Positions 26,986 through 36,839 are shown, counted from the stretch's first letter. The stretch is 64,000 nt of DNA from JAKALD01 sp963817785 (GCA_963817785.1 CAWFPL010000002.1:1240001-1304000), one strand, 5' to 3'. Notes: generated by a model not told the origin, from the letters alone. Numbers and translations are program-made.

Positions 26986-27575
26986 CGCGCGAGCCTGAGC
27001 GCGATTTCGGCCAGGCGCTTGCCCTGCGCGGTGCACAGCGCGCGCTCGGCCTCGGTCACGGGCTCGTCGTCGGCGGTCCCCGCAAAGTGGCTCGCGCCGT
27101 AAGGCGTGCCTCCGGTGCGTGTCGCGTTCAGCTCGGCGAGGGTATAGGGCAGCCCGACGATCAGCATGCCGTGATGCAGCAGCGGCAGCATCATCGACAC
27201 CAGCGTCGTTTCCTGGCCGCCGTGCAGGCTGGCGGTCGAGGTGAATACGCAGGCCGGCTTGCCCGCGAGCGCACCCTTGAGCCACAGCGGCGCGGTGCCG
27301 TCGAGGAAGTGCTTGAGCGGCGCGGCCATGTTGCCGAAGCGCGTCGGGCTGCCCAGCGCGAGACCGGCGCAGGCCTCGAGGTCGCGCAGCTCGCAATAGG
27401 GCGCGCCCTCGGGCGGGATCGCCGGCGCGGCGACCTCGGTGACGGGCGCCACCTTGGGCACCGTGCGCAGGCGCGCCGCGGCGCCCGGCACCCGTTCGAC
27501 GCCGTCGGCGACGAGCTCCGCCATGCGCCGCACGGCGCCGCCGACGCTGTAGTACAGCACGAGGATGTCGCTCAT
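26982..27575 (-). CDS. wrbA: WrbA-like NAD(P)H:quinone oxidoreductase
   Basis: 197 residues, flavodoxin fold: phosphate-binding start ILVLYYSVGGAVRRMAELVADG, then GSPTRFGNMAAPLKHFLDGT and STASLHGGQETTL, which match WrbA's FMN-binding loops. It reduces quinones by two electrons and protects from oxidative stress. It is divergent from the yihY-like gene (22 bp between starts). Confidence 0.93.
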   Translation of the reverse strand: MSDILVLYYSVGGAVRRMAELVADGVERVPGAAARLRTVPKVAPVTEVAAPAIPPEGAPYCELRDLEACAGLALGSPTRFGNMAAPLKHFLDGTAPLWLKGALAGKPACVFTSTASLHGGQETTLVSMMLPLLHHGMLIVGLPYTLAELNATRTGGTPYGASHFAGTADDEPVTEAERALCTAQGKRLAEIALRLAR

Positions 27576-27597
27576 GGGGGTTATGATACCGGCCGCC

Positions 27598-28848
27598 ATG
27601 TCGGAACCCCACCGCAAGTCGCAGGGCGCCCTCGCGGCGCTGCGCGCCGGCACGGAGTACGCGGCGGCGGTCGTGCGCCGCTTCTACGAGGACCGCAGCC
27701 TGCAGACCGCGGCGAGCCTCGCTTTCACCACCCTGCTGGCGCTGGTGCCCCTGGTCACGGTGATGCTGTCGATCTCGACCGCGTTTCCGGTGTTCCGGCA
27801 CGCGATGGACGAGCTGCAGCGGTTCGTGATCGACAACCTGCTGCCGGAGACGCGCAGCGCGCGCGTGGTCACCCAGCAGATCGCGGTGTTCAGCGAGAAG
27901 GCCGGGCGCCTCACGGCGGTCGGGCTCGCCCTTCTTGCGCTGACCGCCATCCTGCTGGTGCTCACCATCGACAAGGCGATGAACCGCATCTTCCGCGTCG
28001 AGCGGTCGCGGCCGCTCGCCCAGCGCCTGATCATGTACTGGGCCGTGCTCTCGCTCGGTCCGGTGCTGATCGGTGCGAGTCTGTCAGCCACCACGTTCCT
28101 GGTCGCCCAGTCGTTCGGCATGTTCCCCCAGCTCGGCTGGCTCGCGGATCATGTGCTGCGGACGCTGGCGACGGTGTTCACCTGCGCGGCGCTCACCATG
28201 CTCTACCTGGTGGTGCCGTACCGCAGGATCGAGGCCCGGCACGCACTCGCCGGCGGCCTGCTGGCCGGCCTCGCCTTCGAGCTCGCGAAGCGCGGGTTCG
28301 TGTTCTACATCCAGCAGTTCCCGACCTACGCGCTGATCTACGGCGCCTTCGCCGCGGTGCCGCTTTTCCTGGTGTGGATCTATACCTCCTGGGTGATCGT
28401 CCTCGCCGGCGCAACGATCGCCGCGACCCTGCCGGCTTATCGGGCGGCCAGGGCCGAACGCCACCGCGCGGCGGGGCAGGACCTGATCGACGCGCTTGCG
28501 GTGCTCGGCGTGCTGGCACGGGCCCAGGAAGGCGGCGAGCTGGCGACGCTCCCGCGGATCGCGAGGCGCGTGAACCTCCTGCCGTATCGCTGCGAGCGGC
28601 TATTGGAGCGCTGCGCGGCGCTGGGCTGGGCAGCGCGAACCGAGCGCGACGCCTGGGTGCTCACGCGCGATTCCGCCTCGATCCGGCTGGCCGAAATCTA
28701 CCGGGCGTTCGTGCTCGATCCGCATCCGCGCGACCGCGGCGCGGCCGTGGCTCTGGCGCGGCTTGCGGAGCCGCTCGGCGAGCACTGGAAGCACGTCGAG
28801 CAGGACCTTCGCCTCAGTCTCAAGGAGCTGGCCGCGCAGGCTTCCTGA
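27598..28848 (+). CDS. YihY/RbfN-like inner-membrane protein
   Basis: 416 residues; about six membrane helices in the first 290 residues, starting after FYEDRSLQTAASLAFTTLLALVPLVTVML, the family signature. The last 130 residues are a cytosolic domain resembling a winged helix (EGGELATLPRIARRVNLLPYRCERLLERCAALG). Once called ribonuclease BN, the family's activity is now considered unproven. Confidence 0.88.
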   Translation: MSEPHRKSQGALAALRAGTEYAAAVVRRFYEDRSLQTAASLAFTTLLALVPLVTVMLSISTAFPVFRHAMDELQRFVIDNLLPETRSARVVTQQIAVFSEKAGRLTAVGLALLALTAILLVLTIDKAMNRIFRVERSRPLAQRLIMYWAVLSLGPVLIGASLSATTFLVAQSFGMFPQLGWLADHVLRTLATVFTCAALTMLYLVVPYRRIEARHALAGGLLAGLAFELAKRGFVFYIQQFPTYALIYGAFAAVPLFLVWIYTSWVIVLAGATIAATLPAYRAARAERHRAAGQDLIDALAVLGVLARAQEGGELATLPRIARRVNLLPYRCERLLERCAALGWAARTERDAWVLTRDSASIRLAEIYRAFVLDPHPRDRGAAVALARLAEPLGEHWKHVEQDLRLSLKELAAQAS

Positions 28849-28883
28849 TCGGCACGCTCGCGCGCCGCGACGATCGCAAGCGC

Positions 28884-30449
28884 TCAGATCACCTGCCGCT
28901 CGTGCCCTCTCCAGAACGGCGCGCGCAGCTCGCGCTTGAGGATCTTGCCGGTCGCGGTGCGCGGCAGCGCCTGGACGAAGTCCACCGACCTGGGCACCTT
29001 GTAATGCGCGATGCGCGCGCGCGCGTAGTCGATCAGCTCCTGCGCGCTCGTCGCCGCTCCGGGTTTGAGCACGACGATCGCCTTCACCGCCTCGCCCCAG
29101 GTCGGGTCGGGCACGCCGATCACCGCGACGTCGGCGATCGCGGAATGGCCGAACAGCGCGCTCTCGACTTCCGCCGGGTAGATGTTCTCGCCCCCGCTGA
29201 TGATCATGTCCTTCACGCGGTCGTAGATGTACAGGTAGCCGTCCGCGTCGAGATAGCCGGCATCCCCGGTGTGCAGCCACTCGCCGCGCAACGCGTTCTG
29301 CGTCTCGCGCGGCAGGTTCCAGTAGCCCTTCATGTTCTGCACCGAGCGGCACAGGATCTCGCCCACCTGGCCGACGGCAACGTCGCGACCGGCGGCGTCG
29401 ACCACGCGCAGCTCTACCCCGGCCATCGGCTTGCCGCAGGACTTGAGGCGCTCGCCGGCCGCCGCGGTGTGGTCTTCGGGCGGCAGATAGGTGATCGCAC
29501 CGGTCGTCTCGGTGAGCCCGTAGACCTGCGCGAAGCCGCATTTGAGCACCGCCATGGCCTTGCGCAGCAGGTCGAGCGGCATCGGCGAGGCGCCGTAAAT
29601 GATCAGCTTGAGGCTGGAGAGGTCCGCTTCCTGCACGCCCGGCGTCTGCAGCAGGAAGAGAATCACCGCGGGCACGAAGAAGGCGCGCGTGATGCGGTGC
29701 GCCGCGATCAGCTTGAGGATCTCGGCCGGAACGATCTCGCGCTCGATGATGTTGCGCGCGCCCGCGTAGAAGCCCGCCAGCGCCCAGCCGCTGCCGCCGA
29801 TGTGAAACAGGGGCATGCACACCAGGCTCACGTCGCGCTCGCCCCAGTCGCCCCACGCGAGCGCCCCGGGAAGCAGGCTCAGCAGGTTGTCGTGCGTAAG
29901 CTGCACGCCCTTCGGATGCGCGGTCGTGCCGCTGGTGTAGAGCTGCAGCACGACGTCGGTGCCGGCGGCCGGCAAGGCCGGGTCGGCCTCGCCGCCGCGG
30001 TCGCGCCAGGTTTCGTAGGGCTGCCAGCCGCCGTGCGCCGCGCCCAGCGCGACGATGCTCTTCACGCTCTTCAGCTCGGCGCGGATCTTGTCGATGGCCT
30101 CGAAATAGTCGGGGCCGACGAACAGCACCTCGGTCATCGCGTCGTTGATCACGTAGGCGATCTCGGGCGGGGCGAGGCGCCAGTTGACCGAGACCAGCAC
30201 CGCGTTCGCCTTGGCGGCGCCGAACATCAGCTCGAAGAACGCATCGGAGTTCTTGTCCAGGTACGCGATGCGCGCCTGGGGCTTGACGCCGGCGGCGACG
30301 AGCGCGTTCGCCACGCGGTTGGCGCGCCGGTCGAGCTCGGCGTAGCTGGTCGCGCGGTCCTGGTACACCGTTGCGATCGCGTCGGGCCGGCGCGCGGCAT
30401 GCGCGCGCGTGATGTCTCCTACCCTGCGCATCTCAGTCATCGTGCTCAC
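28884..30449 (-). CDS. Long-chain acyl-CoA ligase (AMP-forming)
   Basis: 521 residues from a GTG at 30449, chosen because GGAGGAGG lies 5 bases upstream; nearby ATGs at codons 4 and 7 are alternatives. The adenylate-forming motifs are complete: LYTSGTTAHPKGVQLTHDN, the YGLTETTG core, GDAGYLDADGYLYIYDR and the C-terminal Lys in PRTATGKILKREL. It activates a fatty or aromatic acid to the CoA ester; the exact substrate cannot be read. It stands alone. Confidence 0.88.
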   Translation of the reverse strand: MSTMTEMRRVGDITRAHAARRPDAIATVYQDRATSYAELDRRANRVANALVAAGVKPQARIAYLDKNSDAFFELMFGAAKANAVLVSVNWRLAPPEIAYVINDAMTEVLFVGPDYFEAIDKIRAELKSVKSIVALGAAHGGWQPYETWRDRGGEADPALPAAGTDVVLQLYTSGTTAHPKGVQLTHDNLLSLLPGALAWGDWGERDVSLVCMPLFHIGGSGWALAGFYAGARNIIEREIVPAEILKLIAAHRITRAFFVPAVILFLLQTPGVQEADLSSLKLIIYGASPMPLDLLRKAMAVLKCGFAQVYGLTETTGAITYLPPEDHTAAAGERLKSCGKPMAGVELRVVDAAGRDVAVGQVGEILCRSVQNMKGYWNLPRETQNALRGEWLHTGDAGYLDADGYLYIYDRVKDMIISGGENIYPAEVESALFGHSAIADVAVIGVPDPTWGEAVKAIVVLKPGAATSAQELIDYARARIAHYKVPRSVDFVQALPRTATGKILKRELRAPFWRGHERQVI

Positions 30450-30656
30450 GGCAGCCTCCTCCCCGGCGTGTGATCCTGCTCGATTGGCGCTGCGGCGTCC
30501 GTCGCCGCGCAGCCCCCCTCCAGGCGCAATTCTATGCACATTCCGCTGCACGCCGTGACCGGTGTGCGGCTGGCGCATGCCGTAGCGCCGCGGCCGCACG
30601 CGCCTCTGCTAGCATCCAGGCCGGCGCGCGAGGACGCGCACATAGGAGGCCGTCAT

Positions 30657-31061
30657 ATGCTGGTGACCACGACGCCCGACGTGCAGGGCTATCGCATCAA
30701 GGAGTACAAGGGACTCGTGCGCGGCGTGATCGTGCGCGCACCGACGATCACGCAGGGAATTCTCGGCGGGCTGAAGAGCATCGTCGGAGGCCGCATCGGC
30801 GCCTTCGCGCAGATGTGCGAGCGAGCGAGGCAGCAGGCTTACGACGAGCTGGTCGAGCATGCCCGGACGATGGGCGCGAACGCGGTGGTCGCGGTGCGCT
30901 ATGACGCCTCGGACCTCGGCTCCGACAAGAGCGCCGCGACCGAGGTGCTGTGCTACGGCACGGCGGTCGTGCTCGACCCCGCGCCGCGTGACCGAGATGC
31001 GCGTCAAGCCGCGTCCTTCAGGGCGGGGAAGGAAAGCGCGGAGGCGGTAGGCGTGCTTTGA
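30657..31061 (+). CDS. YbjQ/UPF0145-family protein with IS-derived C-terminal tail
   Basis: 134 residues. Residues 1-107 form a complete YbjQ-like domain (TTTPDVQGYRIKEYKGLVRG ... ANAVVAVRYDAS ... CYGTAVVL), which in relatives ends at about this point. The remaining 25-odd residues (from PAPRDRDARQ) run into the left end of the IS200/IS605 element, whose hairpin at 31014-31033 is inside the frame. The native stop was therefore probably replaced. TAGGAGG precedes the ATG. Function: putative metal-binding or trafficking pentamer; unproven. Confidence 0.8.
   Translation: MLVTTTPDVQGYRIKEYKGLVRGVIVRAPTITQGILGGLKSIVGGRIGAFAQMCERARQQAYDELVEHARTMGANAVVAVRYDASDLGSDKSAATEVLCYGTAVVLDPAPRDRDARQAASFRAGKESAEAVGVL
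31014..31033. repeat. Left-end subterminal hairpin of the IS605-type element
   Basis: 6-bp arms TCCTTC and GAAGGA with an 8-base loop; the partner of the right-end hairpin. It lies inside the extended ybjQ frame. Confidence 0.6.
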
Positions 31062-31066
31062 GCCGG

Positions 31067-31480
31067 TTAGTCTGGCGTGTGCTGCTGTTCGATGTACTGG
31101 CGCACGATGCTGATGGGAGCGCCGCCGCACGAAACGGCGAAGTAGGACGGCGACCACAGCACGCCTTTCCAGTACCGCTTGCGGATGTCGGGACGCTGCT
31201 TGCGCAGCAGACGGCTGGAGACGCCCTTGAGACTGTTCACGAGCGAAGAGATAGAGACCTTGGGTGGGTACTCCACCAGCAGGTGCACATGGTCGTCCTC
31301 GCCGTCCATCTCGAGCAGTGTGGACTCGAAGTCCGCGCAGACGCTGGCGAAGATGCCGCGCAGGGCATCGATGGCCGGGCCATCGAATACCCGGCGGCGA
31401 TACTTTGCCACGAAGACCAAGTGGACGTGCATCTTGAAAACACAGTGTCTTCCGTGCCGAATGTCGTTGTCCTCGCTCAT
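31067..31480 (-). CDS. tnpA: IS200-type HUH transposase TnpA
   Basis: 137 residues. The HUH motif is HVH (residues 64-66, DDHVHLLVEYPP) and the nucleophile is Tyr129 in RQYIEQQ. The length and WSPSYFAVSCGG segment match Y1 transposases. It cuts and rejoins single-stranded DNA at the element ends. It is transcribed away from tnpB, with 22 bp between starts. Confidence 0.95.
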   Translation of the reverse strand: MSEDNDIRHGRHCVFKMHVHLVFVAKYRRRVFDGPAIDALRGIFASVCADFESTLLEMDGEDDHVHLLVEYPPKVSISSLVNSLKGVSSRLLRKQRPDIRKRYWKGVLWSPSYFAVSCGGAPISIVRQYIEQQHTPD

Positions 31481-31502
31481 AGGCCAAGAGTATCATGAGG
31501 CC

Positions 31503-32705
31503 ATGCAGCGTCTCCAAGCCTTCAAGTACGAACTGATGCCGACCGGTGAGCAGCAGCGCGACATGCGCCGCTTCGCGGGGTCGTGCCGGTTCGTGTACAA
31601 CAAGGCGCTGGCGATGCAGAAGGAACGCTACGAGCGCGGCGAGAACAAGCTCGGCTACGCTGGGCTGTGCAAGGAGATTACGCAGTGGCGCTCTGGTTCA
31701 GAGACGCCCTGGCTGGCCGATGCGCCGATCCATCCGTTGCAGCAGGCGTTGAAGGACCTGGAGCGGGCCTATGGCAACTTCTTCGCCAAGCGCGCGGCCT
31801 TCCCGAAGTTCAAGAAGCGCGGCCAGCGCGAGAGCTTCCGTTACCCCGATCCGAAGCAGATCAAGCTGGATCAGGGGAACAGCCGCATCTTCCTGCCCAA
31901 GCTCGGATGGCTGCGCTATCGCAACAGCCGGGACGTGCTGGGTGAGGTGCGCAACGTCACGGTCAGCTTGGTCGGCGGCAAGTGGTTCGTGAGTATCCAG
32001 ACCGAGCGCGAGGCCGCGCCTCCGGTGCCGCAGGCCAGCAGCGCCGTCGGCATCGACGTGGGCGTAGCCCGCTTCGCCACGTTCAGCGACGGCACGTTCC
32101 TCGCGCCGCTGGACAGCTTCAAGAAACACGAGGCCCGATTGCGCCGCTACCAGCGGGCCATGAGCCGCAAGGTCAAGTTCAGCAACAACTGGAAGAAGGC
32201 GAAAGCCCGCCTCCAGGGCATTCACGCCCGCATCGGCAACGCCCGCCGCGACTACCTGCACAAGGCCACGACCACGATCAGCCAAAACCACGCGATGGTG
32301 GCAATCGAGGACTTGCAGGTACGGAACATGTCCCGGTCGGCGGCGGGCACGGTCGATGAGCCAGGCAGAAACGTTCGGGCCAAGTCCGGCCTGAACAAGT
32401 CGATCCTCGATCAGGGCTGGTTCGAGTTCCGCCGCCAGTTGGAATACAAGCTGGCGTGGAGCGGTGGATGGCTGATCGCCGTGCCGCCGCAGCACACAAG
32501 CCGCACGTGTCCGGATTGTGGCTGCGTGAGCGCGGACAACCGGCCCACGCAGGCGCAATTCCGCTGCGTCGAATGCGGCTTCGAGGACAACGCCGATGTC
32601 GTCGGCGCGATCAACATTCTGGCGCGGGGACACCGCGTTGCAGCCTGTGGAGAGGTAGCGCAGTTGGGCTCCTCCGTGAAACAGGAACCCACCGAAGCGA
32701 TCTGA
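31503..32705 (+). CDS. tnpB: TnpB RNA-guided nuclease of IS605-type element
   Basis: 400 residues. The RuvC-like acidic residues are present: Asp185 (GIDVGVARFAT), Glu269 (VAIEDLQVRNM) and Asp365 (NADVVGAINIL). The zinc finger CPDCG...CVECG uses Cys336, 339, 355 and 358. TnpB proteins use a right-end-derived RNA to cut DNA, which favours retention of the element. All catalytic residues are intact, so an active nuclease is likely. ATG at 31503 is preferred; longer frames run into tnpA antisense. Confidence 0.95.
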   Translation: MQRLQAFKYELMPTGEQQRDMRRFAGSCRFVYNKALAMQKERYERGENKLGYAGLCKEITQWRSGSETPWLADAPIHPLQQALKDLERAYGNFFAKRAAFPKFKKRGQRESFRYPDPKQIKLDQGNSRIFLPKLGWLRYRNSRDVLGEVRNVTVSLVGGKWFVSIQTEREAAPPVPQASSAVGIDVGVARFATFSDGTFLAPLDSFKKHEARLRRYQRAMSRKVKFSNNWKKAKARLQGIHARIGNARRDYLHKATTTISQNHAMVAIEDLQVRNMSRSAAGTVDEPGRNVRAKSGLNKSILDQGWFEFRRQLEYKLAWSGGWLIAVPPQHTSRTCPDCGCVSADNRPTQAQFRCVECGFEDNADVVGAINILARGHRVAACGEVAQLGSSVKQEPTEAI

Positions 32706-32788
32706 GATGTGCATCATCGTTTCAGACACCGTAGGAATCTCCGGCCTTTAGGCCGGGGAGGATGTCAATGATCTGCGGCTGGACTACA
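32620..32788 (+). ncRNA. Predicted omega RNA from tnpB 3' end and IS right end
   Basis: In characterised IS605 elements the guide RNA spans the end of tnpB and the right-end hairpin, and the guide is the host sequence directly past the element. Here that would be tnpB 3' end, the CCGGCC/GGCCGG hairpin at 32741-32756 and about 20 bases from 32769. Boundaries are inferred from the family; only the hairpin is seen. Confidence 0.35.
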
Positions 32789-33249
32789 CCCTGTGCTTCC
32801 TGACGCGCGGCGACGCCGTGCTCATGCTGCATCGCCTGCGGCCGCCCAACCGCGGTCTGTGGAACGGCGTGGGCGGGCGCATCGAAGCCGGCGAGTCCCC
32901 GCTCGCCGCCTGCCTGCGCGAGGTGCGGGAGGAGACCGGCTACCGGCTGCACGCGGCGCGCTTCGCGGGGCTGCTCACCTGGACGGGATTCGAGACCGCC
33001 GACGGCGGCGTGTACCTGTTCACCGCACAAGCGCCGCAGGGGGAGCCCGCCGCCTGCCCGGAAGGCGCGCTGCGCTGGCAGCCGCGGTCGTGGCTGCTCT
33101 CCAGCGCGGAGGTGGTGTCCAACATACGGCATTACGGGCCCGAGGTGCTGGCCGGGGCGGCCCCGCGGCGCCATCACTTCGAATACCGCGACGGCGAAAT
33201 CCTGCGCTACCGGGCAGGGGAGTTGCCGCGCGGGCTGCAAGTCGAGTAA
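32773..33249 (+). CDS. NUDIX hydrolase, start displaced by IS insertion
   Basis: About 158 residues if read from CTG at 32773. The NUDIX box is complete: GGRIEAGESPLAACLREVREETG (G-x5-E-x7-REUxEExG). The beta strand DYTLCFLTRGDAVLMLHR, which belongs to the fold, lies upstream of the first GTG (32818), but there is no in-frame ATG before it: a stop at 32749 lies within the IS hairpin. The native start was probably removed by the element. The GGGGAGG at the IS tip could serve as a ribosome site. MutT/8-oxo-dGTP-like diphosphatase activity is likely. Confidence 0.75.
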   Translation: MRLDYTLCFLTRGDAVLMLHRLRPPNRGLWNGVGGRIEAGESPLAACLREVREETGYRLHAARFAGLLTWTGFETADGGVYLFTAQAPQGEPAACPEGALRWQPRSWLLSSAEVVSNIRHYGPEVLAGAAPRRHHFEYRDGEILRYRAGELPRGLQVE

Positions 33250-33298
33250 CGTGCGCCCCTACATGGTTGCGGCGCCCGCCGCGGGGGAGAGGATCAGC

Positions 33299-33619
33299 AT
33301 GATCACCGAGCTCGTACTTTTCGATCTTCCGGATGGCATCACCCGCGAGCAGGTCGTCGCGGACATGCGGGCGAGCTCCGCGCATTGGCGCGCCAATCCC
33401 GACCTGATCCGCAAGAATTACCTCTACGACGCCGCGAACGGCCAGGCGGGCGGTGTGTACCTGTGGAAGAGCAAGGACGCGGCGCTGCGCGGCCATGACG
33501 AGGCCTGGCGCGCGCGCATCATGCGGACCTACGGCAGCAAGCCGACCGTCCGTTACTTCGACACGCCGCTCGTGGTCGACAACGCGCTGCGGGACGTCAT
33601 CGAGGAAATCGCGGCCTGA
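33299..33619 (+). CDS. Small ABM/YdhR-like monooxygenase-fold protein
   Basis: 106 residues starting MITELVLFDLPDGITREQVVADM, with a dimeric ferredoxin-like pattern (NYLYDAANGQAGGVYLWKSKDAA). It resembles YdhR/ABM-domain proteins of unknown substrate. GGGGGAGAGG precedes the ATG. It is convergent with moxR. Confidence 0.7.
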   Translation: MITELVLFDLPDGITREQVVADMRASSAHWRANPDLIRKNYLYDAANGQAGGVYLWKSKDAALRGHDEAWRARIMRTYGSKPTVRYFDTPLVVDNALRDVIEEIAA

Positions 33620-33646
33620 GCCGGGCCGCGGGCCGCGCGCGCAGCG

Positions 33647-34600
<954 letters not shown>

Positions 34601-34686
34601 GCCGCGATTGTACTCGGCGGGGATGTCGATTCGCCAGCGCCGGCGCGCGATTGCGCTATGATTCGTAAACATTTTCACGAATTTCG

Positions 34687-35616
34687 ATGGCCGCAGCTTT
34701 CATCACCCATCCCGACTGCGCCAAGCACGACATGGGGCCGCACCACCCCGAGTGCCCGCAGCGGCTGAGCGCGATTGAGGACCAGCTGATCGCCTCCGGC
34801 GTGGGCCAGTACCTGGCGCGCTACGATGCGCCGCTCGCGCGCGATGAGGAGCTGGCGCGCGTGCATCCCCTCGACTACGTGCGCGCCATCCACGACGTGG
34901 CACCGCACGCCGGCACGGTGCACCTCGACCCCGACACGGCGATGAACCCGTACAGCCTGCAGGCAGCGCTGCGCGCGGCGGGCGCTGCGGTGCTCGGCGT
35001 GGATCTGGTGATGCGCGGCGAGGCCGAGAGCGCGTTCTGCAGCGTGCGCCCGCCGGGACACCACGCCTGCCGCGCCCGGCCGATGGGCTTTTGCATCTTC
35101 AATAACGTCGCGATCGCGGCGCGCCACGCGCTCGCCGTGCACGGCATCGAGCGCGTGGCGATCGTCGACTTCGACGTGCACCACGGCAACGGCACCGAGG
35201 ACATCTTCGCCGGCGACGAGCATGTGCTGATGGTCTCGACCTTCCAGCATCCGTTCTATCCCTACAGCGGCACCGAGAACCCCGCGCCCAACATGCACAA
35301 CGTGCCGCTTGCAGCGGGCGCGGGCTCGCAGGCGTTCCGCGATGCGGTGCTCGGCGCCTGGCTGCCGGCGCTCGAGCGCTTCCGCCCGCAGCTGGTGCTG
35401 TTCTCGGCGGGCTTCGACGCGCACGACGAGGACGACATGGCGATGCTGCGTCTGCGCGACGCCGACTACGGCTGGGTGACCGAGCAGGTCAAGGCGATCG
35501 CCGACCGCCATGCTCAGCGGCGCATCGTTTCGGTGCTGGAGGGTGGCTATGCGCTCTCGGCACTCGGGCGCAGCGTGGTGCAGCACGTCAAGGTGTTGGC
35601 GGGGTTGAACGGGTAG
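34687..35616 (+). CDS. Histone-deacetylase-family amidohydrolase
   Basis: 309 residues. The zinc-enzyme motifs are complete: RPPGHHACRARPMGFCIFNN (charge-relay His pair), DFDVHHGNGTEDIF (metal ligands Asp and His) and SAGFDAHDEDD, with a GGYALSALG end motif. Bacterial members act on acetylated polyamines or other acyl amides; the substrate here is unknown. An inverted repeat ATTCGT/ACGAAT (34661-34682) overlaps the region just before the start. Confidence 0.93.
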   Translation: MAAAFITHPDCAKHDMGPHHPECPQRLSAIEDQLIASGVGQYLARYDAPLARDEELARVHPLDYVRAIHDVAPHAGTVHLDPDTAMNPYSLQAALRAAGAAVLGVDLVMRGEAESAFCSVRPPGHHACRARPMGFCIFNNVAIAARHALAVHGIERVAIVDFDVHHGNGTEDIFAGDEHVLMVSTFQHPFYPYSGTENPAPNMHNVPLAAGAGSQAFRDAVLGAWLPALERFRPQLVLFSAGFDAHDEDDMAMLRLRDADYGWVTEQVKAIADRHAQRRIVSVLEGGYALSALGRSVVQHVKVLAGLNG

Positions 35617-35662
35617 GGGCTGAGAGAATTTCCAGCCCTAGGGGTTTTGGCTTTTAAATCGA

Positions 35663-35716
35663 TCTCCGGCTTTTGCGCATTTCGCCGCGCGCGGCGAAAT
35701 GCGCAAAAGCCGGAGA
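35663..35716. repeat. 54-bp perfect palindrome between convergent genes
   Basis: Two 27-base arms, starting TCTCCGGCTTTTGCGC and ending GCGCAAAAGCCGGAGA, are exact reverse complements with no spacer. A further GGTTTTG (35643-35649) pairs with CAAAACC (35728-35734) outside it, so the whole 92-base stretch can form a cruciform. It lies after the HDAC-like gene and before the end of selU. There is no T run. A bidirectional transcription block is possible; the origin is unknown. Confidence 0.9.
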
Positions 35717-35762
35717 CCCGACAGAGTCAAAACCGAGCCGGTTGGGTGCGCCTGTTGCGCCG

Positions 35763-36839
35763 CTACGCCAGCGCCGGCTCGACGCTCGCCACCACCCCCC
35801 GCGCCAGGCGCGCGAACGCAGCCTCGTCGGACCCCTCCACGCGCGTCACCGCCGCCTCCCCGAGGCGCGCGTAGTTGCGCGCCGCCGAGCTGCGGTAGGC
35901 CGGGTCGTAATGCTCTTCCAGCAGCCGGGCGACCAGCTCGGCCCAGGCGCCGCGCGCGACGAGCCCTTGCCACTCGCCGACGCGCTCGCGCCCGTGCAGC
36001 GGTGCGAGGCAATCGAGCTGCGCTTGGAGCGCGGCCGGCTCAGCGAAGAAGTGGCGGTACTCGTCCATCAGTAGCGTGACGCGCGTGGCGAGGTCGGCCT
36101 CGATCACCAGGCACTCGGCGGCGCGCATTGCCTGGATGAGCGCCTCGGGCACCTGCAGCTGGCCGATCTTGCGGCTCTCGCCTTCGACGTACACGGTGCG
36201 CGCGGGATCGAGCGCGGCGAGCTCGTGCCGCAGCATGGTCTCGAACATCTTCTGCGAGGGCTGCGGGCGGTCGGGCAGCGTCCCGAGCACCGAGCCGCGG
36301 TGCGCGGCGAGGTCTTCCAGATCGAGCACCTGCGCGCCGGCCCGGGCGAGCGCCTTGAGCAGCCGGCTCTTGCCGCTGCCGGTGACGCCGTGCACCACGC
36401 GAAAGCCGAATTTCGCGGGCAGCGCGCCGAGCTGGTCCACGACCCAGCGCCGGTAAGCCTTGTAGCCGCCTTCGAGCGTCTTCGCGTCCCAGCCGATCTC
36501 GCGCAGCACGTGGGCCATGGCCGCCGAGCGCTTGCCGCCGCGCCAGCAGTACACGAGGGGCCTCCAGCCGCGCGGCTGCGCCATGAAACGCTCTTCGAGG
36601 TGGCGCGCGATGTTCTTCGCCACCAGTGCCGCGCCCAGCTTCTTGGCCTCGAACGGGGATGCCTGCTTGTAGACGGTCCCCACCCGGGCGCGCTGCGCGT
36701 CGTCGAGCACCGGGCAGGAGACGGCCCCCGGCAGGTGGTCCTCGGCGAACTCCGACGGCGAACGCGTGTCGATGATGGCGTCAAACGCCATCAGGATCCC
36801 GGCGCCGATCGCAACCGCGTGCTTGTCAGTCGCCTTCAC
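35763..36839 (-). CDS. selU: tRNA 2-selenouridine synthase (MnmH/SelU)
   Basis: 358 residues. The N-terminal rhodanese domain has the active Cys98 in YCWRGGKRSAAM, and the C-terminal P-loop is GVTGSGKS (151-158). The enzyme geranylates 2-thiouridine at the tRNA wobble position and exchanges it for selenium from selenophosphate. It is divergent from selD, which makes the donor, with 45 bp between starts. The length is typical. Confidence 0.95.
   Translation of the reverse strand: MKATDKHAVAIGAGILMAFDAIIDTRSPSEFAEDHLPGAVSCPVLDDAQRARVGTVYKQASPFEAKKLGAALVAKNIARHLEERFMAQPRGWRPLVYCWRGGKRSAAMAHVLREIGWDAKTLEGGYKAYRRWVVDQLGALPAKFGFRVVHGVTGSGKSRLLKALARAGAQVLDLEDLAAHRGSVLGTLPDRPQPSQKMFETMLRHELAALDPARTVYVEGESRKIGQLQVPEALIQAMRAAECLVIEADLATRVTLLMDEYRHFFAEPAALQAQLDCLAPLHGRERVGEWQGLVARGAWAELVARLLEEHYDPAYRSSAARNYARLGEAAVTRVEGSDEAAFARLARGVVASVEPALA

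Larger units (their letters stand above)
30995..32768. mobile_element. IS200/IS605-family insertion sequence (tnpA + tnpB)
   Basis: Divergent tnpA (minus) and tnpB (plus) are flanked by subterminal hairpins rather than inverted repeats: left TCCTTC/GAAGGA at 31014-31033 and right CCGGCC/GGCCGG at 32741-32756. The two hairpin regions resemble each other (CCTTCAGGGCGGGGAAGG and CCTTTAGGCCGGGGAGG). The right tip is near GATGTCAA. The left boundary is approximate. These elements move as single strands by the HUH transposase, without target duplication. Both proteins look intact. Confidence 0.8.
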
